Counted from the stretch's first letter, positions 34,531 to 45,900 are shown. The stretch is DNA of 64,000 nucleotides from Mixophyes australis (GCA_036250195.1 JAVHZZ010000005.1:73398505-73462504); one strand, 5' to 3'. The notes: generated by a model not told the origin, from the sequence alone. Numbers and translations are program-made.

Positions 34531-35060
34531 AAATATATATGTGAGGAGGAGCACGAGGAGATGAATGCAATGCAGAGTATACACGGGCACACTGAACTTG
34601 ATCCCACGATGATATGCACAATATAATGATAACTGATCAGCACTGCACAAATATACAAAGTCACAAGAACTATCCAGGCTAAAAGGAAACACAGTCAAAT
34701 GATAGCAATAGTCTCAGTGGATAGGAAACTCCGGAGGAGAACAACTCAGTCCAGCTAGATATGCAATACACCAGCACAGTCAATGGGAAGTATGCATACC
34801 GTGGTTCAGGAGAGCAGGCTGTCAGAGAGACGTGCAGGGATACCTGAACGGCTGGAGGCCGGCAGGATGAGAAGTCACAGGAGGGTGGAAGCGGTAACCA
34901 AGTAGGTGCAGCGCACGGTAGGTAGACCAGCAAGGATTAAACAATACTCAGGAAGCAGTAGTATATAGAACTGGACACCTGGAGAACATGGGAGAGTTGA
35001 GGCGGTCTAGCTGAGATGAAAGCAGCGGAGCGTTGACCTGAGGCAGACAGGCGAGTTGAC

Positions 35061-35750
35061 ATAAGCAGGAACACTGTAGAAGCACGGAGACAGCGGGTCG
35101 GCTGGCTGCAGACACGATGAACACTGGAGAGTTGCGATGAGCAGGACTCTGAAGAAACACGGAGACAGCGGATAGGAATCAGCTGGTGCAGTCACGATGA
35201 ACACGGGAGAGTTGAAGTGAGCAGGATACTGTAGAAGCACGGAGGCAGCGGATAGGAATCAGCTGGTGCAGTCACGATGAACACGGAAGGCAGCGAATAG
35301 AAGCACGGAGGCAGCGGATAGGAATCAGCTGGTGCAGTCACGATGAACACAGGAGAGTTGAAGTGAGCAGGATACTGTAGAAGCACGGAGGCAGCGGATA
35401 GGAATCAGCTGGTGCAGTCACGATGAACACAGGAGAGTTGAGGTGAGCAGGATACTGTAGAAGCACAGAGGCAGCGGATAGGAATCAGCTGGTGCAGTCA
35501 CGATGAACACGGGAGGCAGCGGATAGAAGCACGGAGGCAGCGGATAGGAATCAGCTGGTGCAGTCACGATGAACACAGGAGAGTTGAAGTGAGCAGGATA
35601 CTGTAGAAGCACGGAGGCAGCGGATAGGAATCAGCTGGTGCAGTCACGATGAACACAGGAGAGTTGAGTGGAGCAGGATACTGTAGAAGCACGGAGGCAG
35701 CGGATAGGAATCAGCTGGTGCAGTCACGATGAACACGGGAGAGTTGAAGT
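35061..35750 (-). repeat. 80-bp tandem repeats, expanded, 5' LTR
   Basis: Same 80-bp unit as in the 3' LTR but with more copies, including two hybrid units (about 35,281-35,318 and 35,511-35,548) in which a short 'ggcagcg(a/g)atagaagcacgg' segment is inserted. This block accounts for the length difference between the LTRs. Confidence 0.9.
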
Positions 35751-35847
35751 GGTTTGGAAACCACAAACGAACAACAGGAATCAGCAGGAGCTGAATACAC
35801 GAGGAAACACAGGAACACCTTCAGAGGCTCATGGGGAATGAGACTCC

Positions 35848-35888
35848 AAGATCAGGCAATGAGGTATTGACCACAGGTGCTTTAAATA
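35848..35888 (-). promoter_or_regulatory. Chromovirus promoter and self-priming transcript start
   Basis: Minus strand: TATTTAAA (35,888-35,881) is followed about 30 nt later by the segment GCCTGATCTT (35,857-35,848), at the place where transcription is expected to begin. That segment is the exact reverse complement of the primer-site segment at 34,038-34,047. The start itself is inferred from TATA spacing. Confidence 0.7.
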
Positions 35889-36038
35889 GGGAGTGTTGCC
35901 TGATCAGCCAATTAACTAAAAGGAACAGGTACTGAAGGTTTGAAAGGGCTGCACATGCGCAGACCCTCAGGATGGTGAACGGCCACGGTTCCTAAACACA
36001 CGAGAAGTAGCACTCACAGTCCGGTGAGTGACAGTAAC

Positions 36039-36789
36039 ACATGTATCCTACTGTGTGTACTTAGAGACACGTGCAGAGTCTAATTGCCTATCTTGATATA
36101 TGCCTCTGACCCCTGATCCCTGTCACTCTCTCTCCCGAAGGGTCTCTCACTCCTTTTTGTAATCTATTTTTTAGACAGTATCTTCAATTGGCAAACTTGT
36201 CTAAATATTCCTATAGGACTGAGCAATATAGCTCTGTAGAATTTTCATGTAACTAGCCATTCCCAGATACATATAATTATTATTTAACATGATATGAGCT
36301 TTGGTTCCAAGGGACCAGCCCCTCCCCTGGGTCTACTTTTAATCACTTTTTTATACTTTTTCACCTTATCATTTTAATAATTCACCTAACTTTTATCATT
36401 TATGAGTGCTTTTTCTACTACTAATAAAAGTTATGTTTTAACTGCTTTCTATGTGGCTAAAGACTAGAGTGCTTTTAGTACAGTCTCTGCTCTCCTTTTT
36501 CTTTGAATGATTGGTTTTGCACATGCACCCCTTCCATGGTGGTTACAAATTATGTAACAAAGGAGGATGGTCTCTAACCTGGTGCGGGATCACCCCTCTG
36601 TTTTGCACATCTCTCTCTTGTCAGCTTACATCAAATAAAACAAAACAATATAAATATATTTTTATACTTCTTGCTAATATATTGGCTTCATTCAAAAATA
36701 ACTTTGACACCCTGGAGCCCACACAGAGGAAGGAAGGAGCAGGGATAGCGCACTACACTTTCTCCTCCCCCTGATTGGATGCATTGTTA
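36039..36789. other. No gene recognised
   Basis: Right flank of the chromovirus; before that insertion it was contiguous with 26,700-27,018. Contains 'ctactaataaaagttatgtt' near 36,418, which resembles an RNA 3' end. Nothing else is supportable. Confidence 0.4.
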
Positions 36790-36977
36790 CAAAGTGACCT
36801 ACCTGCGTTGTGCAGTGGAGATCACCTGACACAGACTCCCGGCTGCCTCTTCAGTCAAATTGGAAGCAGCAGAGTGGGGTCCGATCCACCATGCTGACAT
36901 CTCCTTTTGGCTGGGAGTCATAGTTAAAAGTACATAAAACCACATGCAGCTTGAGAGCCGTGGGTTGGCCACCACTG
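36790..36977 (-). mobile_element. hAT-type transposon end, fragment
   Basis: Read on the minus strand the fragment starts CAGTGGTGGCCAACCCACGG followed by 'ctctcaagctgcatgtggtt', a terminus characteristic of a widespread vertebrate hAT group. Only this end is identified; the opposite terminus and a target duplication were not found. A 64-aa frame inside (36,799-36,993) has no motif. Confidence 0.5.
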
Positions 36978-37292
36978 CACTATTACATTGCACTTTTATT
37001 ACACATTTGAACAGATGCTTTGCACAACATTTAGTACATTTTTAGTTTGTCACTGAATTGGTTATGGTCTGCAAAAGTAAAGAACAATTTTCAGTTTTTA
37101 AATAAAGATGGTGTACACTAATTTGAGACAAATGGCCCAATGTAGCACTAGATAGATGGCGCATATGGGGCTTAATTTACAGTTGAACGTACAGATACCT
37201 TGTTTGTGTATAAACAAAGATACGTGTGCATATTTGTGTTTCCACATTTGCCTTTTGAGTTTCACACATCTTAGGATGCGTGCAACCTTAAA

Positions 37293-37990
37293 TCTATTAT
37301 TATTATTATTATTAATTTTTATTTTATAGGGAGCCACTAGGTGTCCGTAGCGCCGTGCAGGGACAAACAAGTACAATACAAGGTGGGACAGCACGGTACA
37401 GTAAACAATAAGCACAGTAACTCAGTAAGCTCAAAGCACAGCTAGAGAGAGGGGGAGGGAAGACCAGCAAGCGCTGGAGTCCAAGAGGAAGGGTGCGGAT
37501 GACGGGGAGACCCCCAGAGGGGTGGGGGGAAAGGTAGCTGGAGAGCAGAGTTAGAAGTGAAGGAAACAGGAGGAGAGATGGCCCTGCTCAAGGGAGCGTA
37601 CAATCTAAGGGGAGGGGTAGACAGACAGAGAGACACAGGGATGAGAGGGAAAGAAAGGGGGAACGGGGGCAGAGTCAGGGGAGGGGGAAGAGGGGGGAGA
37701 GGCAGAAACAGGTAGGAAGTTAAGTGGGAGACTGGAAGGCTTTGAGAAAGAGGTGGGTTTTTAGAGCCCGTTTGAAACTGGACAGATTAGGGGATGTTCT
37801 GATGGAGGGAGGGAGCTTGTTCCAGTGGAGGGGGGCAGCGCGGGAGAAGTCTTGGACACGCGCATGGAAGGAGGTGATCAGAGGGGAGGAGAGGCGATGG
37901 TCATTGGCAGATCGGAGAGGGCGGTATGGAGCGTGAATAGAGATGAGGTTGGAGATGTAGGGAGCAGTGGAGTTGGTGAGGGCCAACTCT
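37293..37990 (-). mobile_element. L2/CR1-like LINE 3' fragment, copy A
   Basis: Minus strand: C-terminal ORF2 piece, a purine-poor 3' UTR of about 290 bp with 'ccttagattgtacgctcc', 'cacggcgctacggac' and an (AAT)n tail (plus-strand ATT repeat at 37,297-37,315). 5'-truncated, as usual for LINEs. It is related to 54,675-54,975 and 55,551-56,178 but a different subfamily. Confidence 0.8.
37720..37986 (-). pseudogene. LINE ORF2 C-terminal fragment, copy A
   Basis: 88-aa open frame ending the ORF: STAPYISNLISIHAPYRPLR, SPLITSFHARVQDFSRAAPL, HWNKLPPSIRTSPNLSSFKR and ALKTHLFLKAF. This is the standard C-terminal block of L2/CR1/Rex-type LINEs, after the RT domain. The frame is intact but lacks RT and endonuclease, which were lost by 5' truncation. 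Confidence 0.85.
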
Positions 37991-39145
37991 AGTGTATAGA
38001 TTACCTGGTGTTAGCTGCTAGGAGAGACAAAGAAATATATAGGGAGCGGTGAGAAGAAGGATGTGTAAATTAATACTGGAATTAAAATATTAGATTTAAA
38101 AAACATAGAATGTGTACCCATCGTAATCTTCAATGTTGTTAATATTGTTTTTGTAGCATTTTATTTATATACTTTTCTCAGGATATTCATACTTTTTGTG
38201 ATGGTAGATAAATAAATAAAAACATGCATACAAATCAGTCTCGGCCATTTTCAATGGTCACCTGCAGTATGACCAAGAATACCACTGATTCCAGGATTTA
38301 GAGATTATGTCACATCAGCCAGTGAAGGTTATAAAAGATACTACAAGTGCTTGATTTTTAGTAAGAGGTCTCCAATGCTGCATGACTATCATAACTTAGT
38401 AAAGTTACTGAGACATATACTAGATAATTATGTTTATTATAATCTATTTTTTCCTCACTGAAATGGAAAGCCTTCTGAAAAGATGTTCTGCCAGGAAAAC
38501 CCAGGAGGAACTAATATGCAATGATGTGTAAAATAATTAGTGCCAGATGTTCCTTTTTGCAATAAAATGAAAGCTGAATAATAGCCACTGTGACATATTT
38601 TTATGCATTTTTGATATTCAAGAAAATTATATCCCGCCAAACTGAGAATACTGCTCATTTCTGGAAAGGTATGAATAATGTGTGTTAAGAGAAAAGGTTG
38701 TGTTTTACAGCTATTGTTTACTTCCTAAAACCCCAGGGTGCATCATTTAGACAATGACAAAACAGTTTTCATGTCCATCTGCCATTGGATATGATCCTAA
38801 TAATTATTGCTATAGGATATTTGATTGCAAACAATACATCCACATCATTACTTAGTGATAGGGTGAAAAACACATTAGCTCTACCAAGGTTGTTGGAGAA
38901 GTTAAAAAAGTTCATTTAAGCCGTATTGTATATAATTCAAGATACGTCCAACTCAAAGCAAAGCAATATTTCTACATCAGACATAAAAATGTGTATACTT
39001 ACACCCAACTATAGCATAGAGATGTGACATGGCAGTTAGTATTTTCAGTTTAGTCTTAATTGTTCTCTGTGTTTCGTTATTTATTTTGTAGAGGTTGCAA
39101 AAATAAAGTCTGGCAGGAAAATCTATTTTTCACTATGAGAACTAT
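37991..39145. other. No gene recognised
   Basis: AT-rich, nothing supportable. Confidence 0.5.
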
Positions 39146-39446
39146 GGGCATGATTTATTAAGGAAACTTAAGCAAAAAATTGAGTACGTTTTCCTAAACA
39201 AATTTTCTGGACAAAACCATGTTGCAATGCATATTATTTTGCACATAAGGAAAATACTGTCTGTTTTTTCATGTAGCATATGAATACTTGATAGCTTATT
39301 TGTACACTGAAATTTAAAGTTGATCTAGGACATGACCTACCCCAAATATAAATCTGCCAACACATTTACCGCCCCTTCCAATGCAACATGGTTTTGCCTT
39401 ATTTACTTTCTTATTTTTGCTTAACTTTCCTTAATGAATTGGGCCC
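39146..39446 (+). mobile_element. Harbinger-like MITE (family GGGCCTGATTCAT), long form
   Basis: 301 bp. It begins GGGCATGATTTATTAAGG and ends CCTTAATGAATTGGGCCC, flanked by tat on both sides. Internal landmarks ('ctggacaaaaccatgttgca', 'catgtagca', 'gatctaggacatgacctacc') are shared with the copies at 50,905 and 61,865. Non-coding. Confidence 0.75.
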
Positions 39447-39449
39447 TAT

Positions 39450-39984
39450 GTGCTTATAAGTAACATTATATACTGTGTGGCAAGAGCCCGCTACTGCAGA
39501 AGCACACACGAACAACTTCTTCCTTTTTATGTAGCTTTATTGTCAGGATGGTAAATGTTTTGACACCGTATATTTTCACAGCAATTATGGAGACCCTAAA
39601 CGCTAACTATACATAGACCAGCTCTCTCTCAGGACCAGCCAACTTACCCAGCGTTGGTCTCAGTGCACATATGTTACAAACAAGCTTTTATACCTGATAC
39701 TCCTCCCCCAGCCTTAGCTTGATGGACAGGTGACACACCCACCTTCTCTTTAAAAGGAAAGGCCCCATCACTGTCTCTGTTTGCACTAAACAGACACACC
39801 CTGTCTGTTTGCTGAGAGGAAGGATTTCTCTATCATGTAAGTTAACCAAACTTAAACTATTGTTTGTTACACATAAGTCATCAATCTAGGTGCATTACTG
39901 CACAAATGTTTTACTCTACTTCCATGCTTTCTCTGCATATTGCCAGCTAAATGCCTCCCTTTGTTAAAACTGTTACAAACAGAT
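39450..39984. other. Unclassified, possibly an antisense LTR
   Basis: The minus strand has 'ggtataaaagcttg' near 39,695 and 'ccatcctgacaataaagcta' near 39,545, an order compatible with promoter and poly(A) signal of an LTR. I could not define ends or a target duplication. Confidence 0.25.
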
Positions 39985-40262
39985 ATCAGGCAGCCAGGAA
40001 TCCAAGACCCCAATACTGTCTAAACAAAAGTTATGGCCAGGTGTCTGTAATGCTGTTAATGTAGTGGGGCCCTTAAAGACACTCAGACAGTGCTTAAGAA
40101 GAAACTGTGTGAGGAACAAAGGGCTGCTGCAGCCACAGTCGGTGGGCCACCCCTGGAAATGGAATACACAACATATGAAGAGGTGCTTAGGCAAATCCTG
40201 GCATTGGAGAGGGTATTAATGTACATAACAGTGTCAGGCCTCCGGCATAGCAACAGGCTGGT
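39985..40262 (+). pseudogene. Myb/SANT-like protein exon (Harbinger type), decayed
   Basis: One frame gives KQKLWPGVCNAVNVVG, part of a Myb/SANT-like DNA-binding fold of the kind carried by PIF/Harbinger transposons and NAIF1-like proteins. After a frameshift, LKKKLCEEQRAAAATVGGPP and LEMEYTTYEEVLRQIL follow, matching the conserved tail 'KK......R...GGGPP......E' of such proteins. A consensus-like splice donor follows directly ('gctg|gtgagtatag' at 40,262/40,263). A stop and frameshift at the start of the block and a shortened SANT region show it is broken. The alternative is a decayed host gene derived from such an element. Confidence 0.55.
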
Positions 40263-40579
40263 GAGTATAGCTATGATTTTACCCATAAAATGTAGTATAT
40301 TTTTTTTAATCAAATAATAAAGCATGATAAATGGGCCCAAATCAATGCAAGCAGACAAACGTAAGTAGTGGAACATGCCATATGACAGGTTTTTTTCATG
40401 TTTGTAATCTTTAGAAAATAATATATTTATTGTCCCATGGTCCAATCAACACAATGACAAAGGCCAACATCGTCAGCACAGAAACCCTTACAAAAGGAGG
40501 TAGCAGATGAGAGTAAACATTTGTTATGTCAATACCGTTATTGTACTAATCTGATTTGCTTCAAAAAACAAAACAATAT

Positions 40580-41288
40580 GGGCCTGTTTCATCATGGCAC
40601 GCATTCTGAGCGCAAGCTACATTTAGTATTAAATGCACATATTTCGGCTTTGCACACTCCTCAATTCATCAAGGAATGGATCTCAAGATACATGCGCTGT
40701 TAAAATCAGTTTGCTGTGCTTTACTACAGAAGCAGCTGTAATACCTAAGTAAATCATAAATTTGCAAAAGAACGCACAGGAGAAAAAATAATAATAAATT
40801 AATGTCACCTGTTAATATAAGCATTAATGAGAAAACAGTTTTAAAAAAATAATAATTTAATTTATTTTTTTTTCCATGAAATACATTTATTAGGATGTTG
40901 TTAATGTCTACTGAGCATAAAATAAATGTTTACAGATGCTGTTGACTGCAAACACATGTTCTAGCATCCATACGAGCCTGTCATCCCTACTGTTTAGAAC
41001 TTAGGCTAGTCCTTTAGCTGGAGCAAGAGAAATAAGTGACAGAGCTGGATTTGGACATGGCTGCGTGTGCTTAAGATTAGCATACCCTTACTGTACATTG
41101 ACTAAGGCAAAAATGCTCCCTCCCTGCCCCGTTCATTCCCTGAAATCGTAGTCTGTAGTAAGTGTCCTTTGAGTTCGTGAACAGGGCTGCGTTCATAGAC
41201 GAATATACCGGTTCTGGGCATATGCAGATCGATTTTTCATATGATACACTCAAAATTCGGCAGATACGTGCCTTGATGAATCAGGCCC
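40580..41288 (+). mobile_element. Large MITE-like element (TIR GGGCCTGATTCATCAAGG)
   Basis: 709 bp. Left end GGGCCTGTTTCATCATGGCA, right end GTGCCTTGATGAATCAGGCCC read inward, flanked by tat / tac. The termini resemble the shorter GGGCCTGATTCAT MITEs but the interior is different. It lies in the presumed intron of the Myb/SANT-like pseudogene. No transposase frame. Confidence 0.6.
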
Positions 41289-41373
41289 TACATCAACATG
41301 AAGCCAAATCAGAAATCCTTACATATAATGTGGTCCAAAAATAAATACTTACATATATGTTTTCATTTACAGG

Positions 41374-41640
41374 AATATCCAAGCAACATTACAGCTACAC
41401 AGGAACCTGCTGATGTATTTGTTGTCAATATGCAGAGGGAGAGGAAGACACTATCTTAACTTTAGATTTTGTCCCACTTGCGCCAGCTAAAAGCCAATCA
41501 TGTAAGCTGCCTGACTATGAGGCTATTCCTCCCCAATAGACGACCCTCAAATTAGGACGACAGCTGCTGTGGAAGACTTTAGGCTCATTTAAACGCAATC
41601 TATGCAGTCCCAAAATCAGCAGGTGAGGCAAGTTAATCAC
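41374..41640 (+). pseudogene. Candidate downstream exon of the Myb/SANT-like protein
   Basis: Begins after a good acceptor ('ttttcatttacag|gaatat'). The first frame reads EYPSNITATQEPADVFVVNM; further on another frame gives AAVEDFRLI, a stop, then TQSMQSQNQQVRQVNHQMER, a glutamine-rich helical tail as in Harbinger-associated Myb proteins. Several stops and frame changes. The linkage to 39,985-40,262 is inferred from splice signals. Confidence 0.4.
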
Positions 41641-41797
41641 CAAATGGAAAGAGCAGTAAGATGCCTAAATACCAATTCTTACAATTAAAATACAAGATAG
41701 CATTTTAGTAAAAATGACCGTGGACAGTGAAAGCCAGTGAATCCTCTATGTGTATAGATGTTTCTTAAAGTAATGGGTGAGTAGCAAGCCATCTATA

Positions 41798-41971
41798 TAG
41801 ATGTGTATTGCATATGTGTCCTTGCATAATAAGACACATGTGTCCATCCTGTCTGGCCCAAAGAACAGAGCTGTGTATTGCATAGATGTGTATTGCATAT
41901 GTCACCTTGGATAATTTTCCACCTGTGTCCACCCTGTGTGCATCGCAAAGACCATAGACATGTATTGAACA
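41798..41971 (+). repeat. Tandem duplication of about 87 bp
   Basis: Two diverged units, 41,798-41,882 and 41,883-41,971, each starting AGATGTGTATTGCATATGT, with shared 'ctgtgtccaccctg'-like and 'aaagac/aacagagc' segments. Non-coding. Confidence 0.6.
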
Positions 41972-44900
41972 TGTTAATTGGTTTTTCCTGTATTTGAAGT
42001 CTATCTTTCTTGTAAGTGCACCAAATAAAACCACAATGTTGTTATCAATAGTGTCAGGAACATAGAGAGCTTGCAGTTATTTATAAGGGATAAATCATAA
42101 CTGCAGTGTAAATATGTTATATTAAATGAATCCATTGATAAGTTTAGTTAAAGTGTAAAATGTAAAGACAGAGAGTCTGATGTAAATGTATTTGCTGGCT
42201 TTGCACATTCCAGTGTGAAAAGATAAGTATGTCACCTGTGACAGCTTCAAATAGCTCCTACTGTGAGACAGCTTGGCCTGGGAGTTTTGGACACTTGAAT
42301 AGACTTGGTGGGGCCGATCACAGCTGGAGATTCTTGTAGGCAGTATGTGGAAGCCTATATAGGTATATGAAAATATGCACTTCAAAGGAAAATGTTTCAT
42401 AGTTCATATTTTGTGGAATCCAGGTGCCATTACATACTGAGGAGCAGAAATCACACTAGAGTTGTGAATGACAGGCCCCGGGGGAAGGGGGGGGGGGGGG
42501 CTATTCGGGAACAGCTAAAATCACGTATCTTTGAAAAAGGTGAGTCGAATTGTCAAAATGTCATCATGCTTGGTATCAACAGATGGACAGAATCATAGAG
42601 GATTTATTAATGATAAAATTGGATAGATGTGACACTTTACAGGAAAGTTAGATCACATAGTAGAATTGGTTAGTAAATCAGACAACAGGCAAATGGTGAT
42701 TGGAAAAAGTGTCGCAGGCCACAACCCCTGGCGGCAGGGACAGGTCTTTAAAATGCTGAGACGAGACACGAAAAATTGTCAGACTTTTTGGGAAATCAAT
42801 TCACATTGATAAGCTGTCCATCTTCCAAGCCAAATTTCCCTTGGCCAGATTGCAATTCATGTAAGTGCAAATCTCAATTCCCTTTTATTTTAAACTGCTG
42901 TGCTTGTTATGTCAATCTATTAATTGTTATTTATTATTTTTTTTATCTGTATGCTCTGTATCTTTGTATTTTAAATCTATAATTTAATAATTTGAGTCCT
43001 TGATACTCTAACGAATCCATTAGCCTGTTAGAAGAGAAAGCTTGACCAAGTTAACCATTAGAATGTCAGTGTGTGATTTGTTGATACATTTGATTAACAA
43101 GCTGTGTGTGCTTGCATTTACATTTGTGTAACAGTCTGGAGGTGTGAAGAGGTAACCCTTTGCTTGCTGGTGTGGGTCTTGCTTGTCTGTGGATAACTAG
43201 AAGCCTGTGTACCAGTGTGGCTTAAATATATTGGGATCCTATTGCCCGTATTCAATAGGCGGTGGCAAACCTGAAGTGTCTGGGGGTATGAGAGCGCTGT
43301 GTTTGGGGGCTATTCCATTGGTCTATAACCTGTGTGATAGGTAGAGAGAGACTGTGGGCTGAAATCGTGTGACCTCTTACAGCGAAGTCACGGCAGCTGG
43401 GAGCGTGTTCGTGACAAATAGCATTTATTTTTAAACAATATCCACTTAAATGGGTGTAATACCACCCCAAAATTCCAGAACTTCTTAATCCACTAACATA
43501 TATAACGTTTGATATGTCTACTGCATTCTAATATTACTTTCTCATATATTTAAAACAATTCCAGGTAATTTTTCTCCAGTTTGTGGAATTTTTTCTTAAT
43601 ATCATTGATGTTAGCCCTCAATTCTTTAAGATTCTTTCATTCAGCTTTTCCATCTTCTGGATCACACCTTTCCCATCACCGGAAGTTATTAATATTACTG
43701 TGTGTTGCATCCTTTTTTACTTCTGAACTTTCATCAGATATGACGATGGTATCTATATGAAGAAAGAACAAGTATTTTCAATTAAGTTTGACGAAGAAAC
43801 TGAACACAACTTCGTTTTTACCAGAGGGACTACTACCATTTGCTCACCTTGAACACTGCTTAAAATCACTTTATGCTCATGTCCCTCCTGGGTCTGGCCA
43901 GGCATGCTGCCATGCTGGTCCATACCAACTGAAATATAAACGCCATTTTTTGATACAGGGTGCACCATGCTTTTTTTTTTTACTTTTTTACCGGTTTTTA
44001 ATTACCTTTTTTTAGGTGCCTCTTTTATTTCTCCAATTCCTATATCTGTGAATTCTTGTTTTATAGTTACTACAGCATATTCCATTTTAACTTTTTCACT
44101 AGCTACACAGCACAATTCATTGTACATTCTTCTTTCTGGAAATAGATGTCAAACTTATACTAATCATACTAATCTTTATTGCTAGTAAATACTAACACCG
44201 TTTACTAACTAGTTTTAAACATTTTTAGTAACCACTTTTAATACTCACATTTTTTTTAATGTTCTTTCAGATACTCATTTTTTCAGATACTTGCCTTTTT
44301 TGCTCTTTATTTTAAAAGTTGGAATTTTGTCCTTTATATCTGATCTAGTTTAGGAGTTTCTGCATCATCACTACTTTTCTGTGATTAACTTTTCTGTATT
44401 TTCACTTTTGACAGTCGTAGTCGTGCTAATCCAGTACTCAAACCATCATCTCCTTCTCCCTTGGGCTCACTGGCTTTGCTCCTTTAATGTCCACCAATTG
44501 CATTCCTTCTTCTCCATCCCCCTCCACTCCTCCATCCCTTCTGTCAATTTTCTCCTGCACCTGTTGCTCATCCGCCATCTTCTCTCATTCTGCCGGCACC
44601 AGACTGGCTCCTCTATAATTTTATAGACACAGACATGGGCTTTTGCAGTTGCTATGTATCAATCATGGAAGCTACAGGTACAGAATGGAGGATTGTGGGT
44701 GAACATTCATTGGTGTATAATAACCTCACGTTTGCAGATGTGCCTGAAATAATTTGCCCTAGACTTTGCACAACATACGAATGGATACCACAAATGTTTT
44801 ACCTGATTATATCGATATTACAGCAAGGTACATACTTTATGGCATGAGACTTTTTGTAGTTTTCGTTTAGATATGTGAACAGAAAATATGATATTTTTTT

Positions 44901-45083
44901 GTTTATTTGTTTTGCACTGAAACGTTTGTATGTTTTGTTTTGTGGTGTGTATGCAAATCTGTTAATATATGTGTGTTAATATGTATTTATACCACTAGAT
45001 GTTTACACTTTTTGTTTATTTTTTGTGTGGATGGAAATGTGACAATATCTATGGTTTTATTTTTTCATGGAAAATAGTTTGCC
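41972..45083. other. No gene recognised
   Basis: About 3.1 kb, AT-rich, with a G homopolymer at about 42,488-42,500. Short frames around 43,750-44,630 lack motifs. Confidence 0.45.
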
Positions 45084-45470
45084 ATGGCATCTGACAGAAG
45101 TGTAGAGCTCATGAGGACCTACATTGATGCCTACAAATCACATACCTGCTTGTGGAAAAGAATATCCATAGAACACTCAAATAGGCAAAAGTGGAGTGCA
45201 GCTTTGGAAGATGTTGTAAAAATGTGCCTTCCACATTACCCCAGTGCAAATGTAGAGTGGGCAAAGGGGAAGATACGAAACCTTAGGTCCATATTTAAAA
45301 AAGAACTGAACAAGACTGAGGCCTCCAGAAAATTAGGACATGGGCTGAGGATGTGTATGTACCCAAATTGTTTTACTTTGACCTCCTGCGCTTCACCTGT
45401 GATGAGCAAATTGCAGTCAGTCCACCTGCAACATGGAGACGGAGAGTAGTTCCACACCTGAACTTGTACA
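45084..45470 (+). pseudogene. MADF-domain protein fragment (Harbinger-associated type)
   Basis: From the ATG at 45,084: LMRTYIDAYKSHTCLWKRIS, an 'NRQKWSAALEDVV' segment, then NVEWAKGKIRNLRSIFKKEL and NKTEASRK. This is the MADF fold (LI..Y....LW......Y..R......W..I.......V..KI..LR..F..E). After KLGHG the expected continuation (AEDVYVPKLFYFDLLRF) is in the next frame, so a 1-base loss around 45,345 breaks it. MADF proteins bind DNA and accompany PIF/Harbinger transposases; related host genes exist. No intact nuclease gene is visible nearby. Confidence 0.7.
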
Positions 45471-45644
45471 AATAGATGACATACCACCAAGTGGACTAGT
45501 AAGTGAAACATACAACACTGTAACTGCATAAAAAATATTTACTTATGTGTACCTAACAATACCGTTTACAAGAATACAGTGCAACTGCCCATACAATATA
45601 CAATACAGTCCAATATCGGAGCGGAGAGAAGAGGACATCATGGG

Positions 45645-45840
45645 ACATCCAGAAGAAAAGAAGGCGGCGGAGTCGGCGGAAGTGGCAGGGAGCCCTTGTA
45701 AGGCCTAGGAGCTACCCTGCCACTAGAAGACGCCGGGAGAACAGTTGAATCAAGCGCAGAAGACAGCGGAGGTGGCAGGGAGCCCTTGTAAAGGCTAGAA
45801 GCTACTCTGCAATGAGAAGATGCCGGGAGAACAGAAGACC
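45645..45840 (+). repeat. 90-bp tandem duplication
   Basis: Two units starting near 45,681 and 45,771, each with 'gtggcagggagcccttgta', 'ctagaagacgcc'-like and 'gggagaacag' segments. They lie directly upstream of the motif array and are more GC-rich than the surroundings. Confidence 0.7.
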
Positions 45841-45900
45841 GCAATGGCGCAAGTTGAGCATCCTGCGCAGAGCAAATAAGTATAATTGTCCTTGTTAGGT

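Larger units (their letters stand above)
27019..36033 (-). mobile_element. Ty3/gypsy chromovirus (Sushi-like), long LTRs, self-priming layout, inactive
   Basis: 9,015 bp. LTRs 27,019-28,790 and 34,050-36,033 both begin TGTCACGGGCAC and end GGTGAGTGACA on the plus strand. A perfect 5-bp target duplication, gtaac, sits at 27,014-27,018 and 36,034-36,038. On the minus strand the order is 5' LTR, primer site, gag with zinc knuckle, protease, RT, RNase H, integrase, chromodomain, polypurine tract, 3' LTR. The C-terminal chromodomain and the GLPWL/SWG signature after the protease place it among vertebrate chromoviruses near Sushi. Outside the tandem-repeat block I count by eye about 11 substitutions in roughly 1.5 kb between LTRs, so insertion is fairly recent. 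Coding lesions are listed per gene; an unrelated 1,034-bp insertion sits in pol. Confidence 0.95.
34050..36033 (-). repeat. 5' LTR of the chromovirus
   Basis: 1,984 bp, nearly identical to the 3' LTR outside the tandem repeats. TATA box at 35,888-35,881; expected start of transcription near 35,860-35,857. The sequence from there to 34,050 would form a leader of roughly 1.8 kb before gag, unusually long, made of the 80-bp repeats and four stem-loop units. Confidence 0.93.

Noticed and set aside
44438..44578. 46-codon minus-strand acidic frame starting MADEQQ
   Set aside because: Short, no recognised family and no supporting splice or promoter signals.
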